A stretch of DNA of 64,000 bases from Myotis daubentonii (GCF_963259705.1 NC_081844.1:35591341-35655340); one strand, 5' to 3'; shown: positions 1-12,164, counted from the first letter of the stretch. Notes: generated by a model not told the origin, from the sequence alone. Numbers and translations are program-made.

Positions 1-210
1 AGTTATAGAAACTCAGGTCTGCACATGGTATACATCTGTTTTCCCTTCACTCTTACGATTTAGCTAAATATAAATTTTATAAACAGAACACAAATACCGA
101 TACTACATGGTGTGTCCCACATGAGACTAGACATCTGTGTCTTAGCTGTAAGAACTGCAAAGATGACTATGAACATTCAAATCCAAATTTCATGCTTGGA
201 AAACTATCCT

Positions 211-432
211 TTTTTTAAAAAAATATATTTTATTGAGTTTTTACAGAGAGGAAAGGAGAGAGATAGAGAGTTAGAAACATCGATGAGAGAGAAACATCGA
301 CCAGCTGCCTCCTGCACACTCCCCACTGGGGATGTGCCCGCAACCAAGGTACATGCCCTTGACCGGAATCGAACCTGGGACCCTTCAGTCAGCAGGCCGA
401 CGCTCTATCCACTGAGCCAAACCGGTTTCGGC
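211..432 (-). mobile_element. VES SINE, full length, young
   Basis: Read on the minus strand it begins GCCGAAACCGGTTTGGCTCA, with the tRNA-like A box (TGGCTCAGTGG) and a B-box-like GGTTCGATTCC, then the VES body and an A/T-rich tail. An 8-bp target duplication (actatcct) flanks it at 203-210 and 433-440. The near-consensus sequence indicates a recent insertion. Confidence 0.92.
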
Positions 433-2005
433 ACTATCCTCTTTTTTAAGAATAACTAATTAATAATTTTGAACACCAAATAAATAAATAAATAAATAAA
501 CAAACAGAACACTCTATAATGGGTCTTGCTATCCATACATCTACTTATCTATCACCTCTGCTTCCTCCCTCCTTCCATCCACCACTTACTGAGTTCCTAC
601 TATATTTAGCACTGTTTTATGGGCTGAACATGAGTCAGGCAGGAGAGAGGAGGCACAATTAGAAAAAATAAGAGTTCAGGGCTGGAAGAAGGAAAAAGGT
701 TAGAGGATCTGGTAGAGCCCCTCAGGCAGAAAGAGAAATCATATCTACTTTGTCGAACCCAGAATGAAACACCCACCTTAATCCCTATATGGTTAATTAA
801 CTCAGAATTCAATGGAGAGATGAGGTTTTGGAGGGAGGGGATAGGGAGAAAAATTTCTGAATTGTCATTGTTTTCCTCCTTTTCCTTAGATCTTATTTAG
901 TCCTGGATATTTAAGCTAGGCTTTCCCCCCAGGGTAGATAAGGTATTTGTTTTTTAAGGTAGAGAAATGAGAATTGAAGGGTAGATAGGAGCTTTCAAAA
1001 CTATACAAGACCACCCCCGCCCCATATACCTTTTTAAACAGCTCAAAGCTCATTTTAGTGCAATGAATTTATTGTTTCCTTTAAACCTAGATGAAGAATA
1101 ATGATCTGTGTCTTCCTCACAGTCAGTACTGGGAATAAATGTAATGCTGAAATCTTGCTAGATCGACATATGGTGCCCATAGATTAGAAGAATAGCTATT
1201 TCAAATAATGTTTCCTTAGAATGATAACATTCTCATGTAGAAAACTTGGCAACTTCTGAGAAGTTTAAAGAAAAACAACGTACAAAACCCCATCAATTAA
1301 AGATGGACATTATTAACAACCTGGTAGAGCTCTTTTCCTTTCAGTCTTTTTTTTTTTTTTTTAGGCATGTAAGAAACAAAATTGGGAAACTCTATATACA
1401 ATTTAAAATTATGCTTTCTTCATTTTACATATCATAAATATCTCTGGTCTTCCAAATCATGTTTTCTAATAGCTGCATAATAATTTGTCATATGGCTATA
1501 TAATACTATCATATTGCTGGACATTTAGAATGATATGCTTTTTTAAAAACTGTTTCATTTTTAGAATAATAAGTGTACATTGATACTAAATTCAAAGGTA
1601 CAAAGAGGCACACAGTAAAAAGGAAGTCTCTCTCTCATCCCTGTTTTCTAGCCCCTCATTTTCCTCCCTGGATGTAACCACTGTGACCAGCTTCTTGTGG
1701 GTCATTTCAGAAGTATTCTAGGTCTATATTAACAAACATGTATGTATTCTTTTATCTTTCCAAAATGGTAGGACAATTCTGCACCTTTGCATTTTTCACT
1801 GATGATATATTTTGGAGATTGTTGCAATTTATTTAACTAGTCTAATGGTGGACATTTCCATTATTTCTAAACTTTTGCTATTGCAAACAATGCTGCAATA
1901 TTCTTCCACAGACATAATTTTGCATAGGTTGAAGTATACCCATCAGATAAATTCCAAGAAGTAGAACTGCTGGGTCAAAAGGAATCATTATTAAAAATTA
2001 TAATT

Positions 2006-2223
2006 GGCCGAAACCGGTTTGGCTCGGTGGATAGAGCGTCGGCCTGCGGACTGAAAGGTCCCAGGTTCGATTTCGGTCAAGGGCATGTACCTGGGTTGCG
2101 GGCACATCCCCGGTGGGGGATGTGCAGGAGGCGGCTGATCGATGTTTCTCTCTCATCGATGTTTCTGACTCTCTATCTCTCTCCTTTCCTCTCTGTAAAA
2201 AATCAATAAAAATATGTTTTAAA
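2006..2223 (+). mobile_element. VES SINE, full length, young
   Basis: Starts GGCCGAAACCGGTTTGGCTC and ends in the typical AATCAATAAAAATATG tail. A 13-bp target duplication (aaaaattataatt) is present at 1993-2005 and 2224-2236. It is inserted into the old L1 fragment. Confidence 0.93.
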
Positions 2224-2491
2224 AAAAATTATAATTGATCCCAAATTGTTCTCCATGGTGGTTGTACCAATTTATCTATCACCAATATACAAAACTGCTT
2301 TGGTTTCTTCACACCCTCACCAATATAGAATATTATTTTAAAAACTTATCAATCTGTATCGTGAAAAATAGCATGACATAGTGAGACTAAGCAGCTTACA
2401 TATTTTAGAAACACCTTTCTTTCTGTGAACTACTTGTTCATTCATTCCCTTTGCTCATTTTTCTGCTGGGTTGTTGGTCTATTTTTCTTTC

Positions 2492-2729
2492 TTTTTTAAA
2501 ATATAATTTTATTTAAAAATATATAATTTTATTGATTTTAGAGAAGAAGGGAGAGGGAGAGAGAGAGAGATAAACATCAATGATGAGAGATAATCATCAA
2601 ACAGCTGCCTCCTGCATGCCCCCTACTGGGGATCAAGCCCGCAACCCTGGTATATGCCCTGACCAGGAATGGAACCATGACCTCCTGGTCCATAGCTCGA
2701 CTCTCAACCACTGAGCCACACCAGCCAGG
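2492..2729 (-). mobile_element. VES-like SINE, older
   Basis: The minus strand reads from CCTGGCTGGTGTGGCTCAGTGG through the SINE body to an A/T-rich tail. It is more diverged than the neighbouring SINE. A duplication around tggtctttt is imperfect. Confidence 0.8.
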
Positions 2730-3958
2730 TGGTCTTTTATTCTTAATATAGATTAATAGAAGTTCTTAAAAATATAAGAAAATTAGCCCTTCATTGGCAA
2801 TATGTATTTTCCCTATTTACTGTTTGGATTTATTTATAATGTTCTTTTTATACAGAAAACTTTAATATTTATAGTCACAATTTAAAATCTAGCTTTCTTT
2901 AGTCTTGATCATAAAATACATATAGTAAATACTATATATAATGAGTAAAGCAAGGCTTTAAATTACATGTTTTCTTTTATGGTTTCTGGGTATTATAGTC
3001 ACAAAGACCTCCTTCCCTGTGTTTTATTTGGGTACCTTCATAGTTTCCTTTGATTTCACATCAATCTTTTATCCTACTAGAAATTTTTTTCAGATAGCTA
3101 CCCAACTTCCCCAGCTCCTTCATTAAGTAATTCATCTTTCTTACTGAATTCATTTTCTTAAATTTTAAAAATGGAAGTTAACATTTTGCATATGTGTGAA
3201 TGCATGCTAACAGATAATGTCTGGTGTTACTAGCCTCTATGAGAAGACTTAACAAAATCACTACCCGTTTTGTAATCTTAAGTAATTTAGCTACATTTAA
3301 TACACCATGGAATTACTTGTAAGAAAATAATGGTCAGCTCCTTTTCCAAATCCGTGAGCACATTTGCTCACTCTGAACTCTTTTAGTCTCATATTCTTTT
3401 GTATATTTCATTAGCGCCTTATTTTGAGCCTTTCTCTTTATGAATGGTCTGAGCTGTACAATTTAGGATTTTATTGTAGCTGTGCAATGTAAGATGGTCC
3501 TGCTGATGAAGCATTTCTTCTTTGGGTGTTTGCCTCACCACCTAGCAATTTTTGTGTGTGTGTGGACATTAATGATATCTTATACTTTTTTTTCCATTTT
3601 GAGCACCAAATAGAGAGTGAGACATAGTGTCTGAGAGAGGGGGAGATCCCAAACTACACAGACTAAACATACTGACCACGCCATTTATTGGTTTTGTGCA
3701 TAGTAAGTCCTCACTTAATGTCACCGATAGATTCTGCAACTTTAAGTGAAATGACATGTAACGAAACCAGTTTTCCGTAGGCTGATATAAACAAGAGTTA
3801 AGTTCCTACAGATTCTCATCAACACTGTAACAAAACTAAGTTAAACAAAACGATGTTAGTTGAGAACCTGCTATACTAGGATGTGCTTTTTCCCCTCTCA
3901 AGTTCCAGAGTTCCCAGGCTGTCCTTACAAAATGCCCCACGCGGCTTCTTTCCTTTAC

Positions 3959-4165
3959 CTGTGCACAACGACAAAGGCTTCGGGGGTCCAGGAAGGAAAA
4001 GATGTGTAAGGACAACACCCTTGGAAGCTTGGTAGTGAAATCCAGAGCTTCTGCTGGAATTTTTTCCTGAAGCTTTCGACAGCAGAACTTTTGCTGTGAC
4101 AGGGAGCAGCGTTCTAACAGGCCGGTCAGGATTCTTCTCCTTTGAGAGTCTGTCCATTTGTCAAA
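3959..4165 (-). CDS. FBXO16: FBXO16 exon encoding residues 46-114 (start of F-box)
   Basis: Coding exon of F-box only protein 16, the substrate-recognition subunit of an SCF-type (SKP1-CUL1-F-box) ubiquitin ligase. On the minus strand the acceptor ttcttctccag precedes FDKWTDSQRRRILTGLL, and the exon ends ...FSFLDPRSLCRCAQ before the donor gtaaag. It is 207 nt, exactly 69 codons, phase 0 at both ends. The F-box begins near LDFTTKLPRVLSLHIFSFLD (about residues 86-105) and must continue in the next exon. Against the human protein as I remember it, it is almost identical, with His for Tyr in LSLHIFSF. The two longest open frames over this segment run past the splice sites, and one is in a different frame, so they should not be annotated as genes. 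Confidence 0.95.
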
Positions 4166-5183
4166 CTGGAGAAGAAAAAAAAAAAAAAGACAAAAGAAAA
4201 TAAAAACTTCCCTGTTTAATCTGATCCAAGGGATTCATTATGAAGAAGCAATAAAAAATGGCATAGAAAGTGAGTGTAGTAATTTATTCCTAATGAATGG
4301 CATGCATTTGTTTTCCTAATTAGTAAATTCCACATTTTGCCACCTACATGCCCTTTCTCACACTTATATGTGTGAAGCTGTGCAAGATCTGAGTGTGTAC
4401 AGAGTATACTTGACCTCAGGACTTGCACTTAATTAGGACAGTAAATTGGGAGCTGGCCATATTCATCAACTGAGAAAACATATTTATAACATACAACATG
4501 AAGAGAAGGTGCCTGGGCCGCCCCTCTCCTCCCTAAGAGCTGTGTATTAGCTCGTAAGAGCCAAACTCAAAGACCAGAAACAAACCTTTGCATTCGCGGT
4601 TGGAAATAAGGTATCACATGCAAATATCCCTGAGAAGGGGAGTCTATTGGGTCAAAGTCCCACTAATGTGTAAATAATTGATGTGATTGGAGAGGAAACA
4701 GCAATAGGAGGACCTGGATAAAAAGAATTCCAGAGACAAGAAGTCGATGCCAAAGTAATCTGGGGCACACCAAACTTTGGTTACTTCACAGTTCCCCCAG
4801 AGATAACCCTAAATCAGTCCCAAGATCAGTGGCTGATCTAAGATAAGAATGTGAGGTTTGGCTAACCCGCCCCCCGCCCCCCCCCCCCCCAAAAAAAAGG
4901 CCCTATGGGAACACCTACCTGCTGAATGAGCCACTTGGCCGGAGTTTAAATCTTTACTTCTTTTGTCCATTAGAGAAAATAGGGAAATTTGGGGCTACTT
5001 GTATTTTGTATGCTATTTCATTTCACATATAGATACCTATTACAGCTATTATAAAGTAATCAGAATCTTATAATGAACTTTAGTTATATACTGACTACCT
5101 AACAAGGCATACTAGTATAAGGCAAAAATGTATCTGGTACAAGCCTTATAATCAACTTTATTATAGTCGTACAATGTATTTTT

Positions 5184-5416
5184 GTTGTTGTTCATCCTCA
5201 TCTGAGGATATTTTTCCATTGGTTTTTATTTAGAGAGAGTGGGAGGGAGGGGGAGGGAGAGAGAGAGATGTGAGAGAGACACATTGGTTGCCCCCCACAT
5301 GCACCCAGACTAGGGACTGAACCTGCAACCCAGGTACGTGCCCTGGACCAGGAATTGAACCTCCGATCCTTTGGTGCATGGGCCGACGCTCTAACCACTG
5401 AGATCACCGGCCAGGG
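5184..5416 (-). mobile_element. tRNA-derived SINE, older bat subfamily
   Basis: Minus strand starts GCCCTGGCCGGTGATCTCAGTGG and ends with the complement of tttttccattggtttttattt, a tail type distinct from young VES. An imperfect duplication (acaatgtattttt) flanks it at 5171-5183 and just after its right end. Confidence 0.75.
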
Positions 5417-5433
5417 CAACAATGTTATTTTTT

Positions 5434-5649
5434 AAAAATATATATATTTTATTGATTTTTTTATAGAGAGGAAGGGAGAGGGATAGAGTTAGAAACATCG
5501 ATGAGAGAGAAACATCGATCAGCTGCCTCCTGCACGCTTCCCACTGGGGATGTGCCCGCAACCAAGGTACATGCCCTTGACTGGAATCGAACCCGGGACC
5601 CTTCAGTCCGCAGGCCGATGCTCTATCCACTGAGCCAAACTGGTTAGGG
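5434..5649 (-). mobile_element. VES SINE inserted beside an older SINE
   Basis: Minus strand starts CCCTAACCAGTTTGGCTCAG and carries the full VES body. The duplication caacaatgt(t)attttt lies at 5417-5433 and from 5650. The younger SINE therefore landed immediately next to the 5' end of the older one. Confidence 0.88.
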
Positions 5650-6169
5650 CAACAATGTATTTTTTAAAAATTAGTAGGGATACTTCTATTCACTATCATA
5701 GATCTATTCGATGACTCACAAATCTCACTTGGAAGACTATAATTCAAGAGGGAAAAAAACCCTAAAATGAATAAAAACACCAAAGACTTTAACTTATAAA
5801 TAAGTGAGTAAAATGTGTTCATGTGTAAGTGTTTCCTGATTTGTGCTATCCCTGTTTCTGCACAATCCATATCTCCAACTTCTTTCCTTCTGGTTTGGAT
5901 TATTGGAATGAATAGAGAGGAGCCAGAAAAGAATGTCGAGGGTCAGGGTAAGAACCAGGCCCAGGAGGATGCATTGATCTATAAAGTGAAAAGCCAAGGG
6001 GAGGTAGGAGGAGACAGAAGAGCTTTGGAGTTCTGGCTTGCAGGGAGTTTGCGGGTTTAGACCAGCCGTGGGCAAACTACGGCCCGCAGGCCGGATCTGG
6101 CACGTTTGAAATGAATAAAACTAAAAAAAAAAAAAAAAAAAAAAAAGACCGTACCCTTTTATGTAATGA

Positions 6170-7374
6170 CTAGGGGCACGGTGCACGAAATTCATGCACT
6201 GGGTGTGTGTGGGGAGGGGAGTGTCCCTCAGCCCAGCCTGCCCCCTCTCACATACTGGGAGCCCTCAGGCGTTGACCCCCATCACCCTCCAATCGCCTGA
6301 TCGGCCCCTTGCCCAGGCCTGATGCCTCGGCCAGAGGCGTACACCCCCATCACCCTCCGATCGCCTGATCGGCCTCTTGCCCAGGCCTGACGCCTCCGCC
6401 AGAGGTGTCAGGCTTGGACGGGGACCCCCATCTTCCCCTGATCACTGGCTCTGGCCCCCGCCCAGGCCTGAGGCCTCTGGCCCAGGAATCATGCCTGGGC
6501 AGGGGACCCCCATCTCCCTCTGATCACTTGCTCCACCCCCCGCCCAAGCCTGACGCCTCTGACCCAGGCTTCAGGCCTGGGCAAGGGGACCATCATATCC
6601 CCCCAATCCCCAGCTCCGCCCCCCGCCCAGGCCTGATGCCTCGGCCAGAGGAGTTGACCCTCATCACCCTCCGATCACCAATCACCGGATCGGCCCCTTG
6701 ACCAGGCCTAAAGCCTCCGGCAGAGGTGTCAGGCCTGGGCAGGGGACCCCCAGCTCCCCGCGGTTGCAGGCTCCGGCCCTGCCCAGGCCTAATGCCTCTG
6801 GCTGAGGCGTCCGGCCCGGGCAGCGGGGACCCGCAGCTGCAGCGGCCCCGCGATCGTGGGCTCCGCTTTAGGCCCAGGCAAGGGACCCCTAGCTCCTGGG
6901 ACTGCCAGCTTCGACCGTGCCCAGCTCCCATCACTGGCTCCACCCCTACTTCCTGCTATCACTGGCCAGGGCGGAAAAGGCGCCTGATTCTCCAATCATG
7001 GCTGGGGGGCAGGGCAAAGGCGGCCCCAGGGCCGCCTTTGCCCTGCCCCCCAGCTCTTAGCTCCCCCCGGGTTTCCGATCACTGTCAGTGGCAGGGGGCT
7101 TCTTCCTGCTTTCCCTTTCACCTCCCCGCATTGTGCCTACATATGCAAATTAACCGCCATCTTGTTGGCAGTTAACTGCCAATCTTAGTTGGCAGTTAAC
7201 TGCCAATCTTAGTTGGCAGTTAACTGCCAATCATAGTTGGCAGTTAACTGCCAATCATAGTTGGCAGTTAACTGCCAATCATAGTTGGCAGTTAATTTGC
7301 ATATAGCCCTGATTAGCCAATGAAAAGGGTATCGTCGTACGCCAATTACCATTTTTCTCTTTTATTAGATAGGA
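6170..7374 (-). mobile_element. HeliBat-type non-autonomous Helitron, 1.2 kb
   Basis: On the minus strand it starts TCCTATCTAATAAAAGAG and ends in a hairpin (GTGCATGAATTTCGTGCAC) followed about 11 nt later by CTAG, the standard Helitron 3' end. It sits exactly between host A (6169) and T (7375). Inside are a degenerate G/C-rich repeat region (about 6230-6900) and a 24-bp palindromic tandem repeat at 7165-7302. No Rep/helicase frame is present. The sibling element at 56687-57411 shares both ends and much of the interior. Confidence 0.93.
7165..7302. repeat. 24-bp tandem repeat with a perfect 18-bp palindromic core
   Basis: Five full units start at 7165, 7189, 7213, 7237 and 7261, with a partial unit from 7285. 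Each carries the palindrome TTGGCAGTTAACTGCCAA. The array belongs to the Helitron 5' subterminal region. The sibling Helitron at 57.3 kb has only about two complete palindromes. Confidence 0.95.
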
Positions 7375-7904
7375 TGTTTACTTTGAATTTATATCAGTTC
7401 ACACAAACACTCCATCCATGCTTTTGTTCCGGCCCTCCGGTCCAGTTTAAGAACCCATTGTGGCCCTCCAGTCAAAAAGTTTGCCCACCCCTGGTTTAGA
7501 CTGTCATTGCCTTGATAGCAGTTTTAGAGTGTAAGAGAACTGAGGAATAAAAGCAGGAGATCTGGAGTTTTGAACTGGATCCTCTGTGATTTTATCTTTG
7601 AGAAACAAAATGAAAATTGGAATTTATTTTTAAAATTACTTTCAGGCAATGCGATGTGACTCTGTAGAAACTGAGCTTCATGAGGACACAGGATGAATAT
7701 GGTTACAAAACTATTTTCATGAGATATTATCATCACTGCAAGAAATCAGAAATAACCCAAAATGCCTAACAGTGGGGGATCAGCTAAGCAACCTGTAAAT
7801 GGATAAAAGAAAGACTGGCATTATTTTGATGGTAGGTTTGGGAATGAGACCACTGGGAGTCTCATCTAAAATATTCTGTTATTTCTAATATTCACTAGAA
7901 ATAA

Positions 7905-8390
7905 ATTACTAAGCCCCAGTTCCACCACTAACAACCTCTCTGAGCCTCAATTTCCTCATTTATACATTAAGAATAATTATATCTACATTGTAGAGTTGTT
8001 GTGAGGAGTAAATAGAATAATCTATAACAATAAAAGCATAATATGCTAATTAGACTGGACAGCCAAATGACCTTCCAGATGTCATTCTGGATGTCCTTCC
8101 GGATGAGGCCATGGTGGCAGAAGCTGAGGCAGAGGTAGTTAGGGGTGATCAGGCAGGCAGGCAGGCCAGCGGTTAGGAGCCAGCGGTCCTGGATTGTGAT
8201 CGGACATCCCCCCGAGGGGCCCTGCATTGTGAGAGGGTGTAGGCTGGGCTGAGGGACACTCCCTCCACCGCCCCCCCCCCCACCGCATGAATTTCATGTA
8301 TCGGGCCACTCGTATACATATAAAATTCCTAATAGAGTGCCTGACTCATTGCATGGCAGATATCATAATAAACTATCATAGTGAAGTTAA
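7905..8390 (+). mobile_element. MIR SINE interrupted by a Helitron
   Basis: Ancient MIR core text (cctctctgagcctcaatttcctcatt, then gttgtgaggagtaaatagaataa) ends at 8020. It resumes at 8313 with the MIR 3' part (agagtgcctgactcattgcatgg). The Helitron at 8021-8312 fills the gap. Confidence 0.75.
8021..8312 (+). mobile_element. Short non-autonomous Helitron
   Basis: Starts TCTATAACAATAAAAGC after host A (8020) and ends near GTATCGGGCCACTCG before host T (8313). This fits A|T insertion with a mutated CTAG terminus. A subterminal atgaatttcat hairpin is visible. The interior, with a CAGGCAGGCAGG run, resembles the element at 47453-47874. Confidence 0.85.
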
Positions 8391-9143
8391 AAATAATAAG
8401 TATGTGGGTTAATCAATGTAAAAAGAAAATATATATAAACAATTAAATGAAAAAGCATAAAATTACCATGTTTGTACATTGATAAGGATGGGAAATATAT
8501 TGAGAATGGCTGAGATTTTCCCATGTACTTTCATTGATGCCCACCAAAAAAATGGGCCCAAATTGGAGTGATTTAAAATGAATATAAAAAGAACATTAGG
8601 ATTAGAAATGATGACGAACTCTACAAGAGAAAGCATTAAAACATTTTTCTTTAGAGGCTAAGAAGGCAATTACTTTGGTTTCTCATTTCCCTGATGACAA
8701 TGGTCAAAGGCAATTTAAATTTGGCTGTGATAGGTGTTCTTTGCCTCAAGGAATCTTCCTTTCTAATTGTGTTTGTTTAGGCTAATAGAAAACGAATTTG
8801 CATTCCTTGAACTCCTACCAATTGAAAGTGATGACTCAGAAGAATGCTTAACAGTTGGGGAAAATCCCTTTGGCATTTAAAAGGCGCTAGGAATAATCCA
8901 AAAAGTAAATAACCCGCTGTAGAGTTAACTGTACAGGAATTAGAAAATCTCCCACATCTCTTGCGTCATCTCTCTAGTAAAAATACCCATAACATTGCAG
9001 CCATCGATCCAATGTGTGAGATTGGGGAGTAGCTGGGACCATTTATGGTACTTCACTTCACAGTTCATTTTTTTACATTATATTATGTTGTTATGTTAAA
9101 TTATGCTTATAATTATATTTTATAATTATTTTAATGCCTTTTA

Positions 9144-9358
9144 AAATATATTTTTATTGATTTCAGAGGGAAAGGGAGAGGGAGAGAGACATAGAAACAT
9201 TAATGATGAGAGAGAACCTGATTGGCTGCCTCCTGCACGCCCGCAACTGGGGATCGAGCCTGAAACCTGGGCATGTGCCCTTGACTGGAATGGAACCCGG
9301 GACCCTTCAGTCCACAGGCTGATTGATGTTCTATCCACTGAACCAAACCAGTTAGGGC
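9144..9358 (-). mobile_element. VES SINE
   Basis: Minus strand starts GCCCTAACTGGTTTGGTTCAG, with the full VES body. The duplication ttaatrccttttwaa flanks it at about 9131-9143 and from 9359. Confidence 0.85.
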
Positions 9359-9659
9359 TTAATACCTTTTTTTAGGGGCTTTCTTGACTCAAAAGAATTG
9401 TGAAAAATCCTATTTTCAGAGTAGTTGGGAGTATTACGAGTATACTTGCTGCAGTGTCAGGAAGTGAGGACAATTGCTAGAGATGACGGTCCATTTATCT
9501 GACACAATGGCAAGGCAAAGTTCACGGGGAGTGAGGGATAAGATAAAAAGGGAGGCTTGTTATTTTTTGTTTATTGGTTATGTTAATCTGAGTTTCTGAG
9601 TACTACTGTCAAAAACTCAAGTTCACAATTGTATGAATATATTCTTGTTTTAAAAGTTT

Positions 9660-10560
9660 CAACTAGGTATGAATATAATCAAACATGAAAATCCTATTTA
9701 ACCTCCCTGTCATTTCTCACTCACTCCATTCCCCAGAAATAACTACTGTTCATAGTTTGATGTTTGTGCACTTCTATGCAGTTACCTACACATAGACCCA
9801 TCAATAAGGACACAGTTAGATGAAGTAGAATATACCCATTCTGTGGAATACTACATAGAAGTTTAAAAAACAAACAAAGGATAGCCACAGTATCCTGATC
9901 TGTAATGAGCTCCAGAGCATATTGCCTTGTCATTCGTTCATGGTAGGATGGATAGGCAATGATCTATTTGCTCATTTTACTGCCAATACCATTTGGGTTA
10001 TTTCTGATACAAAAACAGAACAAAACACAAACCCTGCAATATCCTAGAACATGCCTTTTCAGGCCCCATGTGACCATTTCTCTAGTACAGTGAAATGGAA
10101 GTGGAATGACAGGTTCAAAGGATATTTGCTTTTAAAAATTGAATAGAATGTGTCAAACCGTCTTTTAAACGTCTTTACCATTTTTATATTCCTTCCCACT
10201 GTGTTTTAGCATATCCTCCTATTCACCAGTGAACCTTACTTTGGATGTTAATCTGTCTCTTTAATTGCTGCTGGCACACAGACAAAGGGAGGAATTGGGA
10301 CTCTCATTGTCTAATTTGTATTTCTCCAAGTTTCGTGGAATAGAGCATCTTTTATGTTTATTGGCCATTTGTATATTTTTGTATATTTCTCATTGTTCCA
10401 TTGACTTATTATTATATATGAGTATTTGTGCTTTTCTTATTGATTGTAGGAACTCATTATATCTCCCAGATAGTAATCTTTATGTAGCATGCAATTTGCA
10501 AAATATTTTCCCGTTTCTCTCTTGAATTTTAACTGTGATTGCTTGTTTCCAGCAAGTTAA
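9660..10560 (-). mobile_element. Degenerate L1 3' region, antisense
   Basis: The plus strand resembles antisense L1 3'UTR and ORF2-end text (for example gagcatcttttatgtttattggccatttgtat near 10345). It is strongly mutated and boundaries are approximate. Confidence 0.5.
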
Positions 10561-11679
10561 AAGTAATGCCATCTACTGTTTTCAAATTCTTCAAAATATT
10601 ACTATTATTTCTAACAACATAGGAGCTGAGAAAAAGGTGAGATGCTTTCTTTTCAACTAAAATACTTCTGCTGTTATTTTCTGTTGATTGAGAGGCAACT
10701 GTCTTTTCTAACGGATTAAAAGATGAGCTTTTTTTTTTTTTATAAGCGATTAAGTAGTAGCATGGAACGGTAAAAGTAGAAGAGCTTTTAAGTTCTCTTA
10801 ATTATTTTGTTTGTTACTGCACAGAACATCAGATAGGACCATGTGCAAATGTGTGAACAAAAATGACATTCTACAGCCAAATAGAAAATACTCTTGGATT
10901 GTCTATCATTAAATAGGATTCATATTACATCTTAGCTCACAATGTCCAGATTGTTTTTAAAAATGACTTTTAAAAACTAGTTTGAGCTTTAAAACCAATA
11001 CTCAATCATTTCCATGAAAATCCCAACTAATGCTAAGTAAAAAGAAAAATTCCTATCTTTATTTCACCTTTCTTTTTTTGGAAAATATATTTCTTATGTT
11101 ATCAATCTCTTATGTTGTTTATGAAACACACAAACAAAAAAATCTACATGATATTGTAAATTTAAAGAATAAGTTTGTTTTTGGACAAAAGAGAAAAAGC
11201 AGTGAGTATCATTTATTCATTTGGTAGTATCAAGGAATGTATAACAAAGAGCATGATAGAACCATGTTTGCTCGCTATGGATAAGTCTATTGGAGAAGAT
11301 AGATAATTAGTGATATTTGCAAATGTATATTTCTATTAGTTATGGTAAAAAAAAAAAAAGAATACATAAGATCTTTTAAAATGTTTGAAGACCTTATCCA
11401 GGGTGATATTAAAAATATTTAGTAATAATCAGCAATACCATCAACCAATCAAAACAGACAGAAGCTGGTCAGCTACATCAAATACTGGCTGAACTTTAGC
11501 CCTGGTTATATTAATTTAGTGATTTCCACTAATAGTAAGTGGAATGATAGCTGGTGTAAAAATAGTCATTCTACATAAGTCTCTTTTTAAGTTGTTGGTC
11601 ACAGATGCAAAGCTATTTAAAAACATACATATATAGAATGAGAAAAACTCAGCTAGATTTTAAATTTTTGGTGTTTTTT

Positions 11680-11838
11680 AAAAAATCTTCACTCAAGTTG
11701 GGGGGGAAGAGAGAGAGAGAGAGAGAGAGGAGTTAGGGATCAAACCTGCAACCCAGGTATGTGCCCTGACTGGGAATTGAACTGGTAACCTTTCAATGCA
11801 CAGGACAACACTCAACAAACTGAGCCACTCCAGCTGGG
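11680..11838 (-). mobile_element. Truncated older tRNA-derived SINE
   Basis: Minus strand starts GCCCAGCTGGAGTGGCTCAG and keeps the head and B box. The body is shortened to a (GA)n-rich tract (11709-11729). Confidence 0.7.
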
Positions 11839-11859
11839 CATACATTTTTGGTATTTTTC

Positions 11860-12060
11860 ATTTCTTAATTTTTAGTAGATTTATTTTGTAAAGTTTTATT
11901 ATTTTGAATTGATAATACGTTCACATGATTAAAAATATCAAAAAGTATGAAAAGCTATTCAGAAAAAAGAGTCTCTTCCACCCTGCCACAGACTCACAGT
12001 TGCCCCTTTTCTCATGAATCCTTCCAGAGACATTATATATATTTTTTTCTGCTTTGGTTA
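11860..12060 (-). mobile_element. Old L1 3'UTR fragment, antisense
   Basis: Shares the character of the L1 block near 1550-1700: short A/T-rich antisense L1 3'UTR text followed by a C-rich section. Low sequence conservation makes this tentative. Confidence 0.4.
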
Positions 12061-12164
12061 ATAAATATCTTTAGGCTGAAGCTTGTAGACCAACACAGAA
12101 AAGAACTGGTGACCAACTAAGGTAACAAAAATAGTAAGAAATAAACTTTTATGCTAGTTTTAGT

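Larger units (their letters stand above)
1560..3150 (-). mobile_element. Ancient L1 3' region, antisense, interrupted by two SINEs
   Basis: The plus strand reads as the complement of an old mammalian L1 3' region: a phrase resembling 'contact with neutral pixels' of L1 antisense text such as gctgggtcaaaaggaat, then ttctccatggtggttgtacc. Mutations are dense and no reading frame is left. SINEs at 2006-2223 and about 2492-2729 split it. The outer limits are approximate. Confidence 0.6.
1..3958 (-). other. FBXO16: FBXO16 intron (downstream of the F-box exon), repeat-filled
   Basis: Non-coding stretch running from the left edge to the F-box exon. It holds one young VES SINE (211-432), a (TAAA)n tract near 480-503, and an old antisense L1 block interrupted by two SINEs (about 1560-3150). 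At about 3690-3880 there is an old interspersed repeat of a type I could not name. I looked for the next FBXO16 exon, which should continue the F-box after residue 114, and did not see it, so it probably lies beyond the left edge. Confidence 0.6.
6063..7493 (+). mobile_element. hAT MITE (CAGCCGTGGGCAAACT family) split by a Helitron
   Basis: Left part 6063-6169 starts CAGCCGTGGGCAAACTACGG. Right part 7375-7493 ends GTTTGCCCACCCCTG, the imperfect inverted terminus. A perfect 8-bp target duplication gtttagac lies at 6055-6062 and 7494-7501. The parts join cleanly once the Helitron at 6170-7374 is removed. Uninterrupted relatives lie at 50429-50643 and, inverted, at 35048-35261. It is non-autonomous, with no coding capacity, and must have been mobilised by a hAT transposase in trans. 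Confidence 0.93.

Noticed and set aside
3876..4157. 93-codon frame starting MDRLSKEKNPD over the FBXO16 exon
   Set aside because: It is a shifted frame of the real exon and crosses the donor site; the true frame is FDKWTDSQRRR.
6405..7175. Overlapping Pro/Gly-rich frames of 98-149 codons
   Set aside because: They fall in the G/C-rich interior of a non-autonomous Helitron and have no domain.
7165..7302. CRISPR-like array of regularly spaced palindromic repeats
   Set aside because: Mammalian nuclear context, no unique spacers, and the repeat is part of a Helitron family.
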